Assembly: GCA_946408305.1 (NCBI GenBank)
Contig: CAMJRQ010000080.1
Span: 1 to 5,882, forward strand
Length of the DNA: 5,882 bases
Reading direction: 5' to 3'
Source: an uncultured Prevotellaceae bacterium
GTDB lineage: Bacteria; Bacteroidota; Bacteroidia; Bacteroidales; Bacteroidaceae
Part shown: positions 1-5,757 of the stretch, piece after piece
Layout of the letters: each line of letters starts with the position of its first letter
Numbering within the stretch: the stretch's first letter is position 1
The notes under the pieces: generated by a model
What the model saw: only the letters and a program-made list of their open reading frames with translations
What the model was told of the DNA's origin: nothing
Database searches by the model: none
Made by a program: the position numbers and the translations under genes

Positions 1-886
1 AGACGCGGGCGAGGCGGCTGTCCCACTCGTCCTTCTTCGCCTCCGTAAAGGTGTCCGATAGGACGGCCTGGATGGCCTCGCGGTAGCAGCCTACCACGGT
101 GGTGACGTATTCGGGCCCTCGGGCACGACCTTCGATTTTGAAGACGCTTACGCCGGCTTGCATCATGCGATCGAGGAAGCGGATGGTCTTCAGGTCGCGC
201 GGCGACATGATGTACTGGCGGTCGATGTCGAGTTCGGTGCCCGTCTCGCGGTCGCGCACGGTGTAGCTGCGGCGGCACAGCTGCATGCACTCGCCGCGGT
301 TGGCGCTGCGACCGGTGTTGTCAAGGCTGAGGTAGCACTTGCCGCTGACGGCCATGCAGAGGGCGCCGTGGCAGAACATCTCGATGCGCACGGGCTGACC
401 GCTGGGGCCGCAGATGTGCTCCTCCTCTATCTGGCGGTGGATGTGGGCCACCTGGTCGAGGTTCAGCTCGCGGGCCAGCACCACCACGTCGGCAAACTGG
501 GCGTAGAAGCGCAGCGCCTCGATGTTGCTGATGTTGAGCTGCGTGGAGAGGTGTACCTCGAGGCCTATCTGGCGGCAGTATTGCATGACGGCCACGTCGC
601 TGGCGATGATGGCCGAGATGCCGGCCTGGCGTGCGGCGTCGAGAATCTGGCGCATGAGGGCCAGGTCTTGGTCGTAGATGATGGTATTGACCGTCAGGTA
701 GCTCCTGACGCCGCATCGCCGACATTCCTCGGCAATGCGGCGCAGGTCGTCGATGGTGAAGGTGGAGGCCGAGTGGGCGCGCATGTTGAGCCGCTCGATG
801 CCGAAGTAGATGCTGTCGGCTCCGGTGCGCAGGGCTGCGGCCAGCGAATCGGGCGAGCCCACGGGGGCCATTATTTCATAGTCCAT
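1..886 (-). CDS. U32-family protein (TrhP/RlhA/UbiU-like), C-terminus outside window
   Basis: Partial gene: 295 residues from the start codon are visible and the reading frame is still open at the left edge. It begins M-D-Y-E-I-M-A-P-V-G-S. An in-frame TGA two codons upstream fixes the ATG at 886 as the earliest start. Residues 169-187 match the U32 signature (E169, F171, G174, C177, G182, C184, S187). C177, C184, C200 and C204 are placed as in YegQ/TrhP, and U32 relatives such as UbiU/UbiV bind a 4Fe-4S cluster through such cysteines. 'Collagenase-like protease' is the legacy family name. Characterised bacterial members are RNA or quinone hydroxylation factors: TrhP for tRNA U34, RlhA for 23S rRNA, UbiUV for ubiquinone. 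An RNA-hydroxylation role is inferred here, supported by the upstream dusB. Which subfamily it belongs to cannot be settled without the missing C-terminus. No Shine-Dalgarno sequence is present, and the start codon lies inside a heptamer repeat array. Confidence 0.93.
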   Translation of the reverse strand, partial: MDYEIMAPVGSPDSLAAALRTGADSIYFGIERLNMRAHSASTFTIDDLRRIAEECRRCGVRSYLTVNTIIYDQDLALMRQILDAARQAGISAIIASDVAVMQYCRQIGLEVHLSTQLNISNIEALRFYAQFADVVVLARELNLDQVAHIHRQIEEEHICGPSGQPVRIEMFCHGALCMAVSGKCYLSLDNTGRSANRGECMQLCRRSYTVRDRETGTELDIDRQYIMSPRDLKTIRFLDRMMQAGVSVFKIEGRARGPEYVTTVVGCYREAIQAVLSDTFTEAKKDEWDSRLARV

Positions 887-932
887 AGTTCAGAGTCCAT
901 AGTGCATAGTGCTTAGTCCATAGTGCATAGTT
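877..932. repeat. Tandem heptamer array, 8 units of CATAGTN
   Basis: Eight contiguous 7-bp units fill exactly 56 bp. On the plus strand they read CATAGTC, CATAGTT, CAGAGTC, CATAGTG, CATAGTG, CTTAGTC, CATAGTG, CATAGTT. Six have an intact CATAGT core and the seventh base varies. On the coding (minus) strand each intact unit reads NACTATG and so carries an ATG. The array starts on the last two bases of the dusB stop codon (931-933) and runs three codons into the U32 gene. It thus occupies the whole intergenic space and supplies the U32 start codon at 884-886. All units point the same way, so no hairpin is predicted. The function is unknown. Slippage could change leader length and the set of competing ATGs. 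Confidence 0.9.
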
Positions 933-1920
933 AGGCGGGGGCAAGGAACTTCTCGCGTATCTCGTCGAGGATGGCGAAGAGTTCGCTGACGGTCTCGGCG
1001 CGGAGCATGCGGATGCGGGTGTCGCGGAAGTTGGGCAGGCCCTTGAAGAGGGGCGAGGCGGCCAGATGGCGGCGCACGTGCAGGATGCCGCGGTATTCGT
1101 CGATGCGGGCCACGCTGGTCAAGACCTGCTGCTTGAGGATGTCCAGTTTCCATTCGGCCGAGAGCGTTTCCTCCTTCCCGTTCAGGTGGTTGGTTATCTC
1201 GCGGAAGATCCAGGGCCGGCCGAACGTGGCGCGCCCCACCATGACGGCGTCGACGCCGTATCGCTCGAAGGCCTGGGCGGCCCGCTCGGGCGAGTCGATG
1301 TCGCCGTTGCCGATGATGGGGATGTGGATGCGCGGGTTGCGGCGCACCTCGCCGATGAGGCTCCAGTCGGCCTCGCCGGTATACATCTGGCTGCGGGTGC
1401 GGCCGTGGATGGTGAGCGCCTGTATGCCGCAGTCCTGCAGCTGCTCGGCCAGCTGGGTGATGACGAGTTGCTCGTGGTTCCATCCCAGTCGGGTCTTGGC
1501 GGTGACGGGCGTATGGGGCACGGCCTCGACCACGGCACGCGTAATCTCGAGCATGAGGGGGATGTTCTGGAGCAGTCCGGCTCCGGCTCCCTTGCCGGCC
1601 ACCTTGCGCACGGGACAGCCGAAGTTCAGGTCGAGCACGTCGGGCCGCGCCTGTTCCACCACAATCTGGGCAGCCTCGCGCATGGCGGCGGGGTCTTTGC
1701 CATAGATTTGTATGGCCACGGGGCGCTCGTCGTCGCACACGGCCAGCTTGGCCAGGCTCTTGTTGACCAGGCGTATGAGGGCGTCGCTCGAGACGAACTC
1801 GGAATAGACCATGGCGGCCCCCATCTGGCGGCAGAGCAGACGGAAGCCGATGTCGGTGACGTCCTCCATCGGGGCCAGCAGCACGGGGCGCGGGCCCAGG
1901 TCGATGTTTCCTATCTTCAC
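931..1920 (-). CDS. dusB: tRNA-dihydrouridine synthase, DusB type
   Basis: Flavoenzyme that reduces uridine to dihydrouridine in the tRNA D-loop, using FMN and NADPH in the cytoplasm. The 329-residue protein has the Dus TIM-barrel landmarks. These are A-P-M-E-D-V-T-D at 16-23, N-F-G-C-P at 99-103 with catalytic Cys102, the A-K-T-R motif at 141-144, H-G-R-T-R at 172-176, and the FMN-phosphate segments G-N-G-D-I at 204-208 and V-G-R at 228-230. The C-terminal helical domain contains R-G-I-L-H-V-R-R-H. I chose the GTG at 1920 because family members typically begin M-K-I-G-N-I-D-L-G, which V-K-I-G-N-I-D-L-G matches. An ATG at 1971 would add 17 atypical residues and overlap sufE by 35 bases. With the GTG start the gene follows sufE by 16 bases, consistent with one operon. 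The stop codon abuts the heptamer array. The Dus identity is clear. The DusB subclass rests on recalled similarity. Confidence 0.95.
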   Translation of the reverse strand: MKIGNIDLGPRPVLLAPMEDVTDIGFRLLCRQMGAAMVYSEFVSSDALIRLVNKSLAKLAVCDDERPVAIQIYGKDPAAMREAAQIVVEQARPDVLDLNFGCPVRKVAGKGAGAGLLQNIPLMLEITRAVVEAVPHTPVTAKTRLGWNHEQLVITQLAEQLQDCGIQALTIHGRTRSQMYTGEADWSLIGEVRRNPRIHIPIIGNGDIDSPERAAQAFERYGVDAVMVGRATFGRPWIFREITNHLNGKEETLSAEWKLDILKQQVLTSVARIDEYRGILHVRRHLAASPLFKGLPNFRDTRIRMLRAETVSELFAILDEIREKFLAPA

Positions 1921-1936
1921 GGCAGCGGGGCGGGAG

Positions 1937-2362
1937 TTATTTCTCTTCGAGGCTCTTGAAGGCCAGTGCATACATCTTCATCTGGCGGAGCATGGCGGCG
2001 AGGCCGTTGCTGCGCGTGGGCGAGAGGTGTTCCCGGAGCCCGATGCGCTCGATGAAGTAGAGGTCGGCGTCGAGGATGTCCTGTGGCGTCTGATTGTCGA
2101 GCACGCGCAGGAGCAGCGTGACCAGCCCCTTCACGATGAGGGCGTCGCTCTCGGCCTGGAAGCGGACGCGGCCGTCCACCAGGTCGGCCTGCAGCCACAC
2201 GCGGCTCTGGCATCCGTCGATGAGGTTCTGCTCCGTCTTATACTGCTCGTCGAGCGGCTCCTGTTCCGAGCCCAGGTCGATGAGCAGCTGGTAGCGGTCC
2301 ATCCAGTCGTCGAGACCGGTGAATTCCTCGATTATTTCGTCTTGCAGTTCGTTAATTGTCAT
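1937..2362 (-). CDS. sufE: SufE-family sulfur acceptor for Fe-S assembly
   Basis: SufE accepts persulfide sulfur from the cysteine desulfurase SufS and passes it to the SufBCD scaffold during Fe-S cluster assembly in the cytoplasm. The 141-residue length is normal for the family. The active-site cysteine lies in I-D-G-C-Q-S-R-V-W at residues 48-56 (Cys51). The other conserved family block, H-L-S-P-T-R-S-N-G-L, is near residues 112-121, followed by the usual C-terminal helix M-L-R-Q-M. The ATG overlaps the end of the upstream M28 gene by 11 bases, suggesting translational coupling. dusB follows within 16 bases. No sufBCDS genes are in the window, so this copy is separated from the main suf cluster, at least on this side. 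A nearby client is plausible because the U32 protein two genes downstream should carry an Fe-S cluster. A CsdE-like role for a different desulfurase cannot be excluded. Confidence 0.95.
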   Translation of the reverse strand: MTINELQDEIIEEFTGLDDWMDRYQLLIDLGSEQEPLDEQYKTEQNLIDGCQSRVWLQADLVDGRVRFQAESDALIVKGLVTLLLRVLDNQTPQDILDADLYFIERIGLREHLSPTRSNGLAAMLRQMKMYALAFKSLEEK

Positions 2363-3374
2363 ACGTGGCGTTTTCGTTGTAGAGTAATTGTGTCAGTGTC
2401 TGCCCCACGGCGCCCAGCACGCTGGGGTCTATGTTCTCGGGGGTGTCGTGGGTGGTGTGCCATGTGGGCCCGAAGCTGCTGGGCCCGCTGCTGAAGTAGG
2501 GCACGATGTCGATGCAGGGGATGCGTGCCAGCTGGTTGACGTAGACGTGGTCGTCCATGACGGTGCCGGCGTCGCGCAGGGGGAAGTAGGAGCCGTAGCC
2601 CAGCTGGTGGGCCAGGCGCCATACCATCTCCACCACGGGGTCGGCAAAGCGGCGGCTTATCATCTCGCGCGAGAAGGTGGAGCCGCGGCCTCCCACCATG
2701 TCGAGCAGGATGCCGTAGCGGGCCTGATAGCCCTGGGCACGGGCCTTCGTGGCCCATTCGCGCGAGCCCAGGCACCAGCTGTCGTCGTCGCCGGGCGCGA
2801 GCTGTTCCCACTCGGGGGCGCCCAGGTCTTCGGCGTCGAAGCAGACGAAGTCGATGCCCACTCTGACGGGCTGCTGCTGGAGCAGGCGGCACAGTTCCAA
2901 GAGCACGGCCACGCCGCTGGCTCCGTCGTTGGCAGCCATGACGGGCCGGCGCTGCTTCCACTCCTCGGGGTCGGCATCGGCCCAGGGGCGCGAGTCCCAG
3001 TGGGCGCAAAGCAGCAGGCGGTCGGGGTTCTGGGGGTTGAGGCTGGCCGTGATGTTGCGGGCCGGGAGCGTGGAGCCGTCGTAGAGCGTCACGGTGACGG
3101 TGTCCTGGCTCACCTGGGCTCCGTATTGGGCGAAGCGTGCCGCGATGTAGTCGCCGCAGCGCTGTGCTTCGCGCGAACCCGTCACGCGGGGCCCGAAGTC
3201 GCACTGCTCCTTGATGCGGAGCATGGCCGAGTCGGCCTCGAAGCGCGGGCACGGAGCCAGCGCGATGGTGTCGGACTGCTTCTGCATTTGTGTGGTTTTG
3301 CCTCCGCAGGCGGCGAGGGCCATCAGCGAGGCCAGCGCAGCCGGCAGGAGCGGTATGTGGATGAATCTTTGCAT
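2352..3374 (-). CDS. M28-family glutaminyl-peptide cyclotransferase-like lipoprotein
   Basis: Predicted zinc enzyme converting N-terminal glutamine of peptides or proteins to pyroglutamate outside the cytoplasm. The 340-residue protein starts with a lipoprotein signal peptide: a hydrophobic stretch at 7-22 and a lipobox L-A-A-C with lipidated Cys23. The mature part is M28-like. It has H-W-D-S-R at 125-129, A-N-D-G-A-S-G at 148-154 (Asp150 likely zinc ligand), D-A-E-D at 180-183 (Glu182 catalytic, Asp183 zinc ligand by alignment with the E-E pair of human QC), D-D-H at 274-276, and W-H-T at 305-307 (Trp305 substrate pocket, His306 zinc ligand). The D-D-H to W-H-T segment closely follows the human QC pattern, and Bacteroidetes are known to have animal-type (type II) QCs. 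A plain M28 aminopeptidase is the main alternative. The gene follows a 62-base gap with two palindromes and overlaps sufE by 11 bases. Its start codon sits in a single GACTATG heptamer, like those of the downstream array. Confidence 0.88.
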   Translation of the reverse strand: MQRFIHIPLLPAALASLMALAACGGKTTQMQKQSDTIALAPCPRFEADSAMLRIKEQCDFGPRVTGSREAQRCGDYIAARFAQYGAQVSQDTVTVTLYDGSTLPARNITASLNPQNPDRLLLCAHWDSRPWADADPEEWKQRRPVMAANDGASGVAVLLELCRLLQQQPVRVGIDFVCFDAEDLGAPEWEQLAPGDDDSWCLGSREWATKARAQGYQARYGILLDMVGGRGSTFSREMISRRFADPVVEMVWRLAHQLGYGSYFPLRDAGTVMDDHVYVNQLARIPCIDIVPYFSSGPSSFGPTWHTTHDTPENIDPSVLGAVGQTLTQLLYNENATYDN

Positions 3375-3398
3375 AGTCTTTCTGTTAAATGTTAAAAC

Positions 3399-3434
3399 AA
3401 CCCTTAAGGGTTCAGCGCGAAAACCTCAAGGGTT
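3399..3434. repeat. Twin 14-bp palindromic elements between two genes
   Basis: The 62-base gap between the fusion-gene stop (3437) and the M28 start (3374) holds two related 14-mers in the same orientation. Copy A at 3399-3412, AACCCTTAAGGGTT, is a perfect palindrome. Copy B at 3421-3434, AAACCTCAAGGGTT, matches it at 12 of 14 positions and is an imperfect palindrome. Their centres are 22 bp apart, about two helical turns. Read on the minus strand, both can fold as 5-bp hairpins with 4-5-base loops. Copy A is followed by GTTTTAAC, so it might be a weak intrinsic terminator or attenuator. Equally, the spacing suits two dimer binding sites upstream of the M28 gene. The pattern is directly visible, but the role is not decided. 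Confidence 0.55.
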
Positions 3435-3436
3435 TC

Positions 3437-5224
3437 TCAGCCCACGGTTTCGGCGGCCTCCTGCACGCGACGCATCACTCGCAGGAAGTTCTCGCCCCAG
3501 AGGAGGCGAAGGTCGGCAGCCGTGAAGTGCTCGGCGAGCAGGCGGCGCGTCAGGTTGATGAGCTCCGAGGCGTCGGCCAGTCCGGACACTCCGCCGTCGC
3601 CGTCGAAGTCGGTGCCGATGCCCACGTGCTCGATGCCCATGACATCCACCATGTGGCGCACGTGGGCCACGGCGTCCTGGAGGGTGGCCTGGCCGTCGGT
3701 GCGCAGGAAGCCCTGGTAGAACGTCGCCTGTGCCACGCCGCCCTTGCGGGCCAGGGCGCGCATCTGATCGTCGGTGAGGTTGCGCGGATGGTCGCACAGG
3801 GCGCGGCTGCTGCTGTGGCTGCACACGATGGGCATCCGGCTCATCTCCAGCGCGTCGTAGAAGCTCTTCTCGCTGGCGTGGCTCAGGTCCACCATCATGC
3901 CCGTGCGGTTCATCTCGGCAATCACCTGGGCTCCGAAGGGGCTCACTCCGCCGTGCTCGCCCTTGCCGCGGGCCGAGTCGCAGAGGTCGTTGTCGCCGTT
4001 GTGGCAGAGCGTCATGTAGACCACGCCGCGGCGGCGGAAGTGCTCCACGAGGCTGAGGTCGTGGCCCACGGCATAGCCGTTCTCGATGCCCATCATGATG
4101 GCGCGGCGGCCTTCGCGCTTCAGGCGGTAGAGGTCGTCGGGCGTGCGAGCCAGCCCCACGTATTCGGCATTGTCGGCCACCATGTCCTCCAGCTGCGAGA
4201 GCAAGTGGTCGGCCTGTGCCGTGGCTGCGGCATGACCCTCGGGGGTGCGTTCGCCCTGGGGCAGATAGGCCACCATGATGCTGGCGTCGAGCCCGCCCTC
4301 GGTCATCTTGTGAAGGTCCACGAGCACGCGCTCGGAACGGCTGCGGAACGTCTGGGCGTTCTCCTCTCGGCTGGGCGTGAAGAACATGGGGGTGTCGCAA
4401 TGGCTGTCGAGCGTGAGCAGATGCTGGTGGAGCGTGCGGGCCTGACGATAGTTCGAGGCTTCGCCGACCAGCCACCGGAAGAGCGACAGCATGGTTTCCT
4501 CGCCGCGTAGCGCGAAACATTCGGGGTGCCACTGCACGCCCAGGATGCTCTTCTGCTCGCTGCTCTCCACGGCCTCGACAACGCCGTCGGTGGCCCGGGC
4601 CACGACGCGCAGGTGGGGCCCGGCGTCGCGCACGGCCTGATGGTGGAACGAGTTGACGGCCAGTTGCTTCGCCTGCAAAATCTGCCCGAGGAGCGAGCCG
4701 GGCTCGATGTCGACCGTATGCGAGGCGTACTCGCGCGGAAGGTCCTGATTGTGTTTCACGAGCGGGGCGTCCTGGTATTGGCTCGCCAGGTCCTGATAGA
4801 GGCTTCCACCCAGTGCGGCGGCCAGCATCTGGATGCCGCGGCAGATGCCCAGCATGGGAATCTGGCGGTGGGCGGCCAGGCAGATGAGCTGCAGCTCGGT
4901 CTCGTCGCGCCGCGGGTTGATGCCTCCCAGACCGGGCACGGGCTCCTCGCCCAGGTAGAGCGGGTTGAGGTCGGCGCCGCCCGAGAGCAGCAGGCCGTCC
5001 AGGCGCTCCAGCGTGGCGGTGAGCGTCGCGGCATCGTCGTAGGGCGGGATGACCACGGGCACTCCGCCAGCGCGGCGCACCGACTCGTAGTAGCCCTCGG
5101 CCAGTTCGCAACCCTTCGGCCCGAAGTTGCCCGTGATGCCGATGAGGGGCCGCTGCGGCACGGGACGGTAGTCGGAATGAAGCTCGTTCATCCGGCCTTG
5201 CCAATCATAGGTCGTCGTCATCAT
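3437..5224 (-). CDS. Fused C26 gamma-glutamyl hydrolase and M19 dipeptidase
   Basis: A 595-residue bifunctional hydrolase. Residues about 25-255 form a class I glutamine-amidotransferase fold of the peptidase C26/PuuD type. The nucleophile is Cys128 in G-I-C-R-G and the catalytic pair is His233 and Glu235 in W-H-P-E. Such enzymes cut gamma-glutamyl amide bonds. Residues about 265-590 are a complete M19 membrane/renal dipeptidase domain with all expected metal ligands: His275 and Asp277 (D-S-H-C-D), bridging Glu381 (G-I-E-N), His449 (S-H-A-S), His470 (C-S-H-S) and Asp538 (T-D-F-D-G). There is no signal peptide or membrane segment, so it should be cytoplasmic. The gene overlaps the upstream regulator by ATGA. 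Two adjacent ATGs (5224 and 5221) are possible starts. The domain order suggests sequential breakdown: release of gamma-linked glutamate, then splitting of the remaining dipeptide, as would be needed for glutathione-like or cell-wall-derived gamma-glutamyl peptides. Substrates are inferred. I recall similar fusions in other Bacteroidales but could not verify this. Confidence 0.93.
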   Translation of the reverse strand: MMTTTYDWQGRMNELHSDYRPVPQRPLIGITGNFGPKGCELAEGYYESVRRAGGVPVVIPPYDDAATLTATLERLDGLLLSGGADLNPLYLGEEPVPGLGGINPRRDETELQLICLAAHRQIPMLGICRGIQMLAAALGGSLYQDLASQYQDAPLVKHNQDLPREYASHTVDIEPGSLLGQILQAKQLAVNSFHHQAVRDAGPHLRVVARATDGVVEAVESSEQKSILGVQWHPECFALRGEETMLSLFRWLVGEASNYRQARTLHQHLLTLDSHCDTPMFFTPSREENAQTFRSRSERVLVDLHKMTEGGLDASIMVAYLPQGERTPEGHAAATAQADHLLSQLEDMVADNAEYVGLARTPDDLYRLKREGRRAIMMGIENGYAVGHDLSLVEHFRRRGVVYMTLCHNGDNDLCDSARGKGEHGGVSPFGAQVIAEMNRTGMMVDLSHASEKSFYDALEMSRMPIVCSHSSSRALCDHPRNLTDDQMRALARKGGVAQATFYQGFLRTDGQATLQDAVAHVRHMVDVMGIEHVGIGTDFDGDGGVSGLADASELINLTRRLLAEHFTAADLRLLWGENFLRVMRRVQEAAETVG

Positions 5225-5715
5225 GCCTCCTCCGTTCCCGGGGTGTCACCGGCCTGTTGGAGTCCGATGGGCACCTCCTTCTTGATGCTCTGGCGGAGCG
5301 AGATGAGCGTCTCGGTGGCCACCACGCCGGGCGTCTCTTGCAGACGGTCGTTGAGCAGTTCCATGAGGTGGGCATTGTCGCGGGCGTAGAGCTTGACGAG
5401 CATCGTGTAGGGGCCCGTCGTGAAGTGGCGCTGCACGAGTTCCGGAATCTTCTCGAACTCGGCCACCACGCGGTTGTACATCGAGCCTTTCTCGAGCGTG
5501 ATGCCCACGTAGGTGCAGGTGGCATAGCCGAGGCTGGCGGGATTGATGTGATAGCCCGAGCCGACGATGACGCCCATGTCGATGAGCCGCTGCACGCGCT
5601 GGTGGATGGCGGCACGGCTCACGCCACATTCGGCTGCCACGTCCTTGAACGGCACGCGGGCGTTGGTCGAGATGATCTCCAAAATCTTCTTGTCCAGGAT
5701 GTCTATCTTTTCCAT
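5221..5715 (-). CDS. Lrp/AsnC-family transcriptional regulator
   Basis: A 164-residue DNA-binding regulator of the leucine-responsive/AsnC family. Residues 5-50 form the winged helix-turn-helix (D-I-L-D-K-K-I-L at 5-12, recognition region G-V-S-R-A-A-I-H-Q-R at 31-40). Residues about 66-145 form the RAM ligand-binding and oligomerisation domain, with the turn G-P-Y-T-M-L at 101-106 where amino-acid effectors bind in the family. A tail of about 14 residues after K-E-V-P-I extends beyond the core fold. The ATG at 5715 gives M-E-K-I-D, the normal family start. It lies about 28 bases after the predicted transcription start in an A-rich leader without a Shine-Dalgarno sequence. The TGA stop overlaps the ATG of the C26-M19 hydrolase, so the two proteins are probably made together. 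Lrp proteins often autoregulate and control adjacent amino-acid or peptide metabolism genes, so regulation by an amino acid released by the hydrolase is a reasonable inference. Confidence 0.95.
   Translation of the reverse strand: MEKIDILDKKILEIISTNARVPFKDVAAECGVSRAAIHQRVQRLIDMGVIVGSGYHINPASLGYATCTYVGITLEKGSMYNRVVAEFEKIPELVQRHFTTGPYTMLVKLYARDNAHLMELLNDRLQETPGVVATETLISLRQSIKKEVPIGLQQAGDTPGTEEA
5226..5232 (-). promoter_or_regulatory. Shine-Dalgarno-like GAGGAGG before the fusion gene
   Basis: The minus strand reads GAGGAGG immediately before the start of the C26-M19 gene. It lies 1 base from the ATG at 5224 and 4 bases from the second ATG at 5221. If it works as a ribosome site, the second methionine is the better-spaced start. 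Bacteroidales initiation rarely depends on such sites, and the bases also encode Glu-Glu at the end of the regulator, so it may be incidental. Confidence 0.3.
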
Positions 5716-5742
5716 TTGTTCTGAGGATGATTTTGTTGAAAT

Positions 5743-5757
5743 GTGTCAGCAAATGTA
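5743..5757 (-). promoter_or_regulatory. Candidate sigma-ABfr-type -7 element of the lrp promoter
   Basis: The minus strand at 5757-5750 reads TACATTTG, an exact match to the Bacteroidetes -7 consensus TAnnTTTG. That would place transcription initiation near 5743, about 28 bases before the lrp ATG. A convincing TTTG -33 element is not visible at the expected 19-21-base spacing, where the sequence is GTGGGGCG-like. The promoter is therefore weak or activator-dependent, or a neighbouring factor compensates. AAATGT occurs at 5739-5744 and again at 5751-5756, and the 8-bp palindrome GAAATTTC lies at 5762-5769. These sit where an autoregulating Lrp dimer could bind, but they are too short to assign. 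Confidence 0.55.

Noticed and set aside
1..886. U32 protein as a secreted collagenase
   Set aside because: There is no signal peptide. Characterised bacterial relatives act in RNA or quinone hydroxylation and carry Fe-S cysteines as here. The collagenase label is historical.
877..932. Heptamer array as a CRISPR or terminator
   Set aside because: Units are contiguous 7-mers with no spacers, and all lie in one orientation, so neither a CRISPR array nor a hairpin terminator is possible.
890..1738. A 282-residue minus-strand frame overlapping dusB
   Set aside because: Arg/Pro/His-rich shadow of dusB. Its end merely runs into the heptamer array. Only the final 13 codons were considered, as a possible upstream frame.
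3389..4510. A 373-residue plus-strand open frame antisense to the hydrolase gene
   Set aside because: It is rich in Val, Ala, His and Gly with no domain or initiation context. It is the complement of GC-biased codons. The same applies to the plus-strand frames at 158-916, 1066-1959, 2388-3395 and 4526-5389.
3426..5204. A 592-residue open frame on the minus strand in another frame, fully overlapping the C26-M19 gene
   Set aside because: Its product is dominated by Arg, Pro, Ala and His with no recognisable domain. It is a by-product of GC-rich codon use in the real gene, whose catalytic motifs are all intact.
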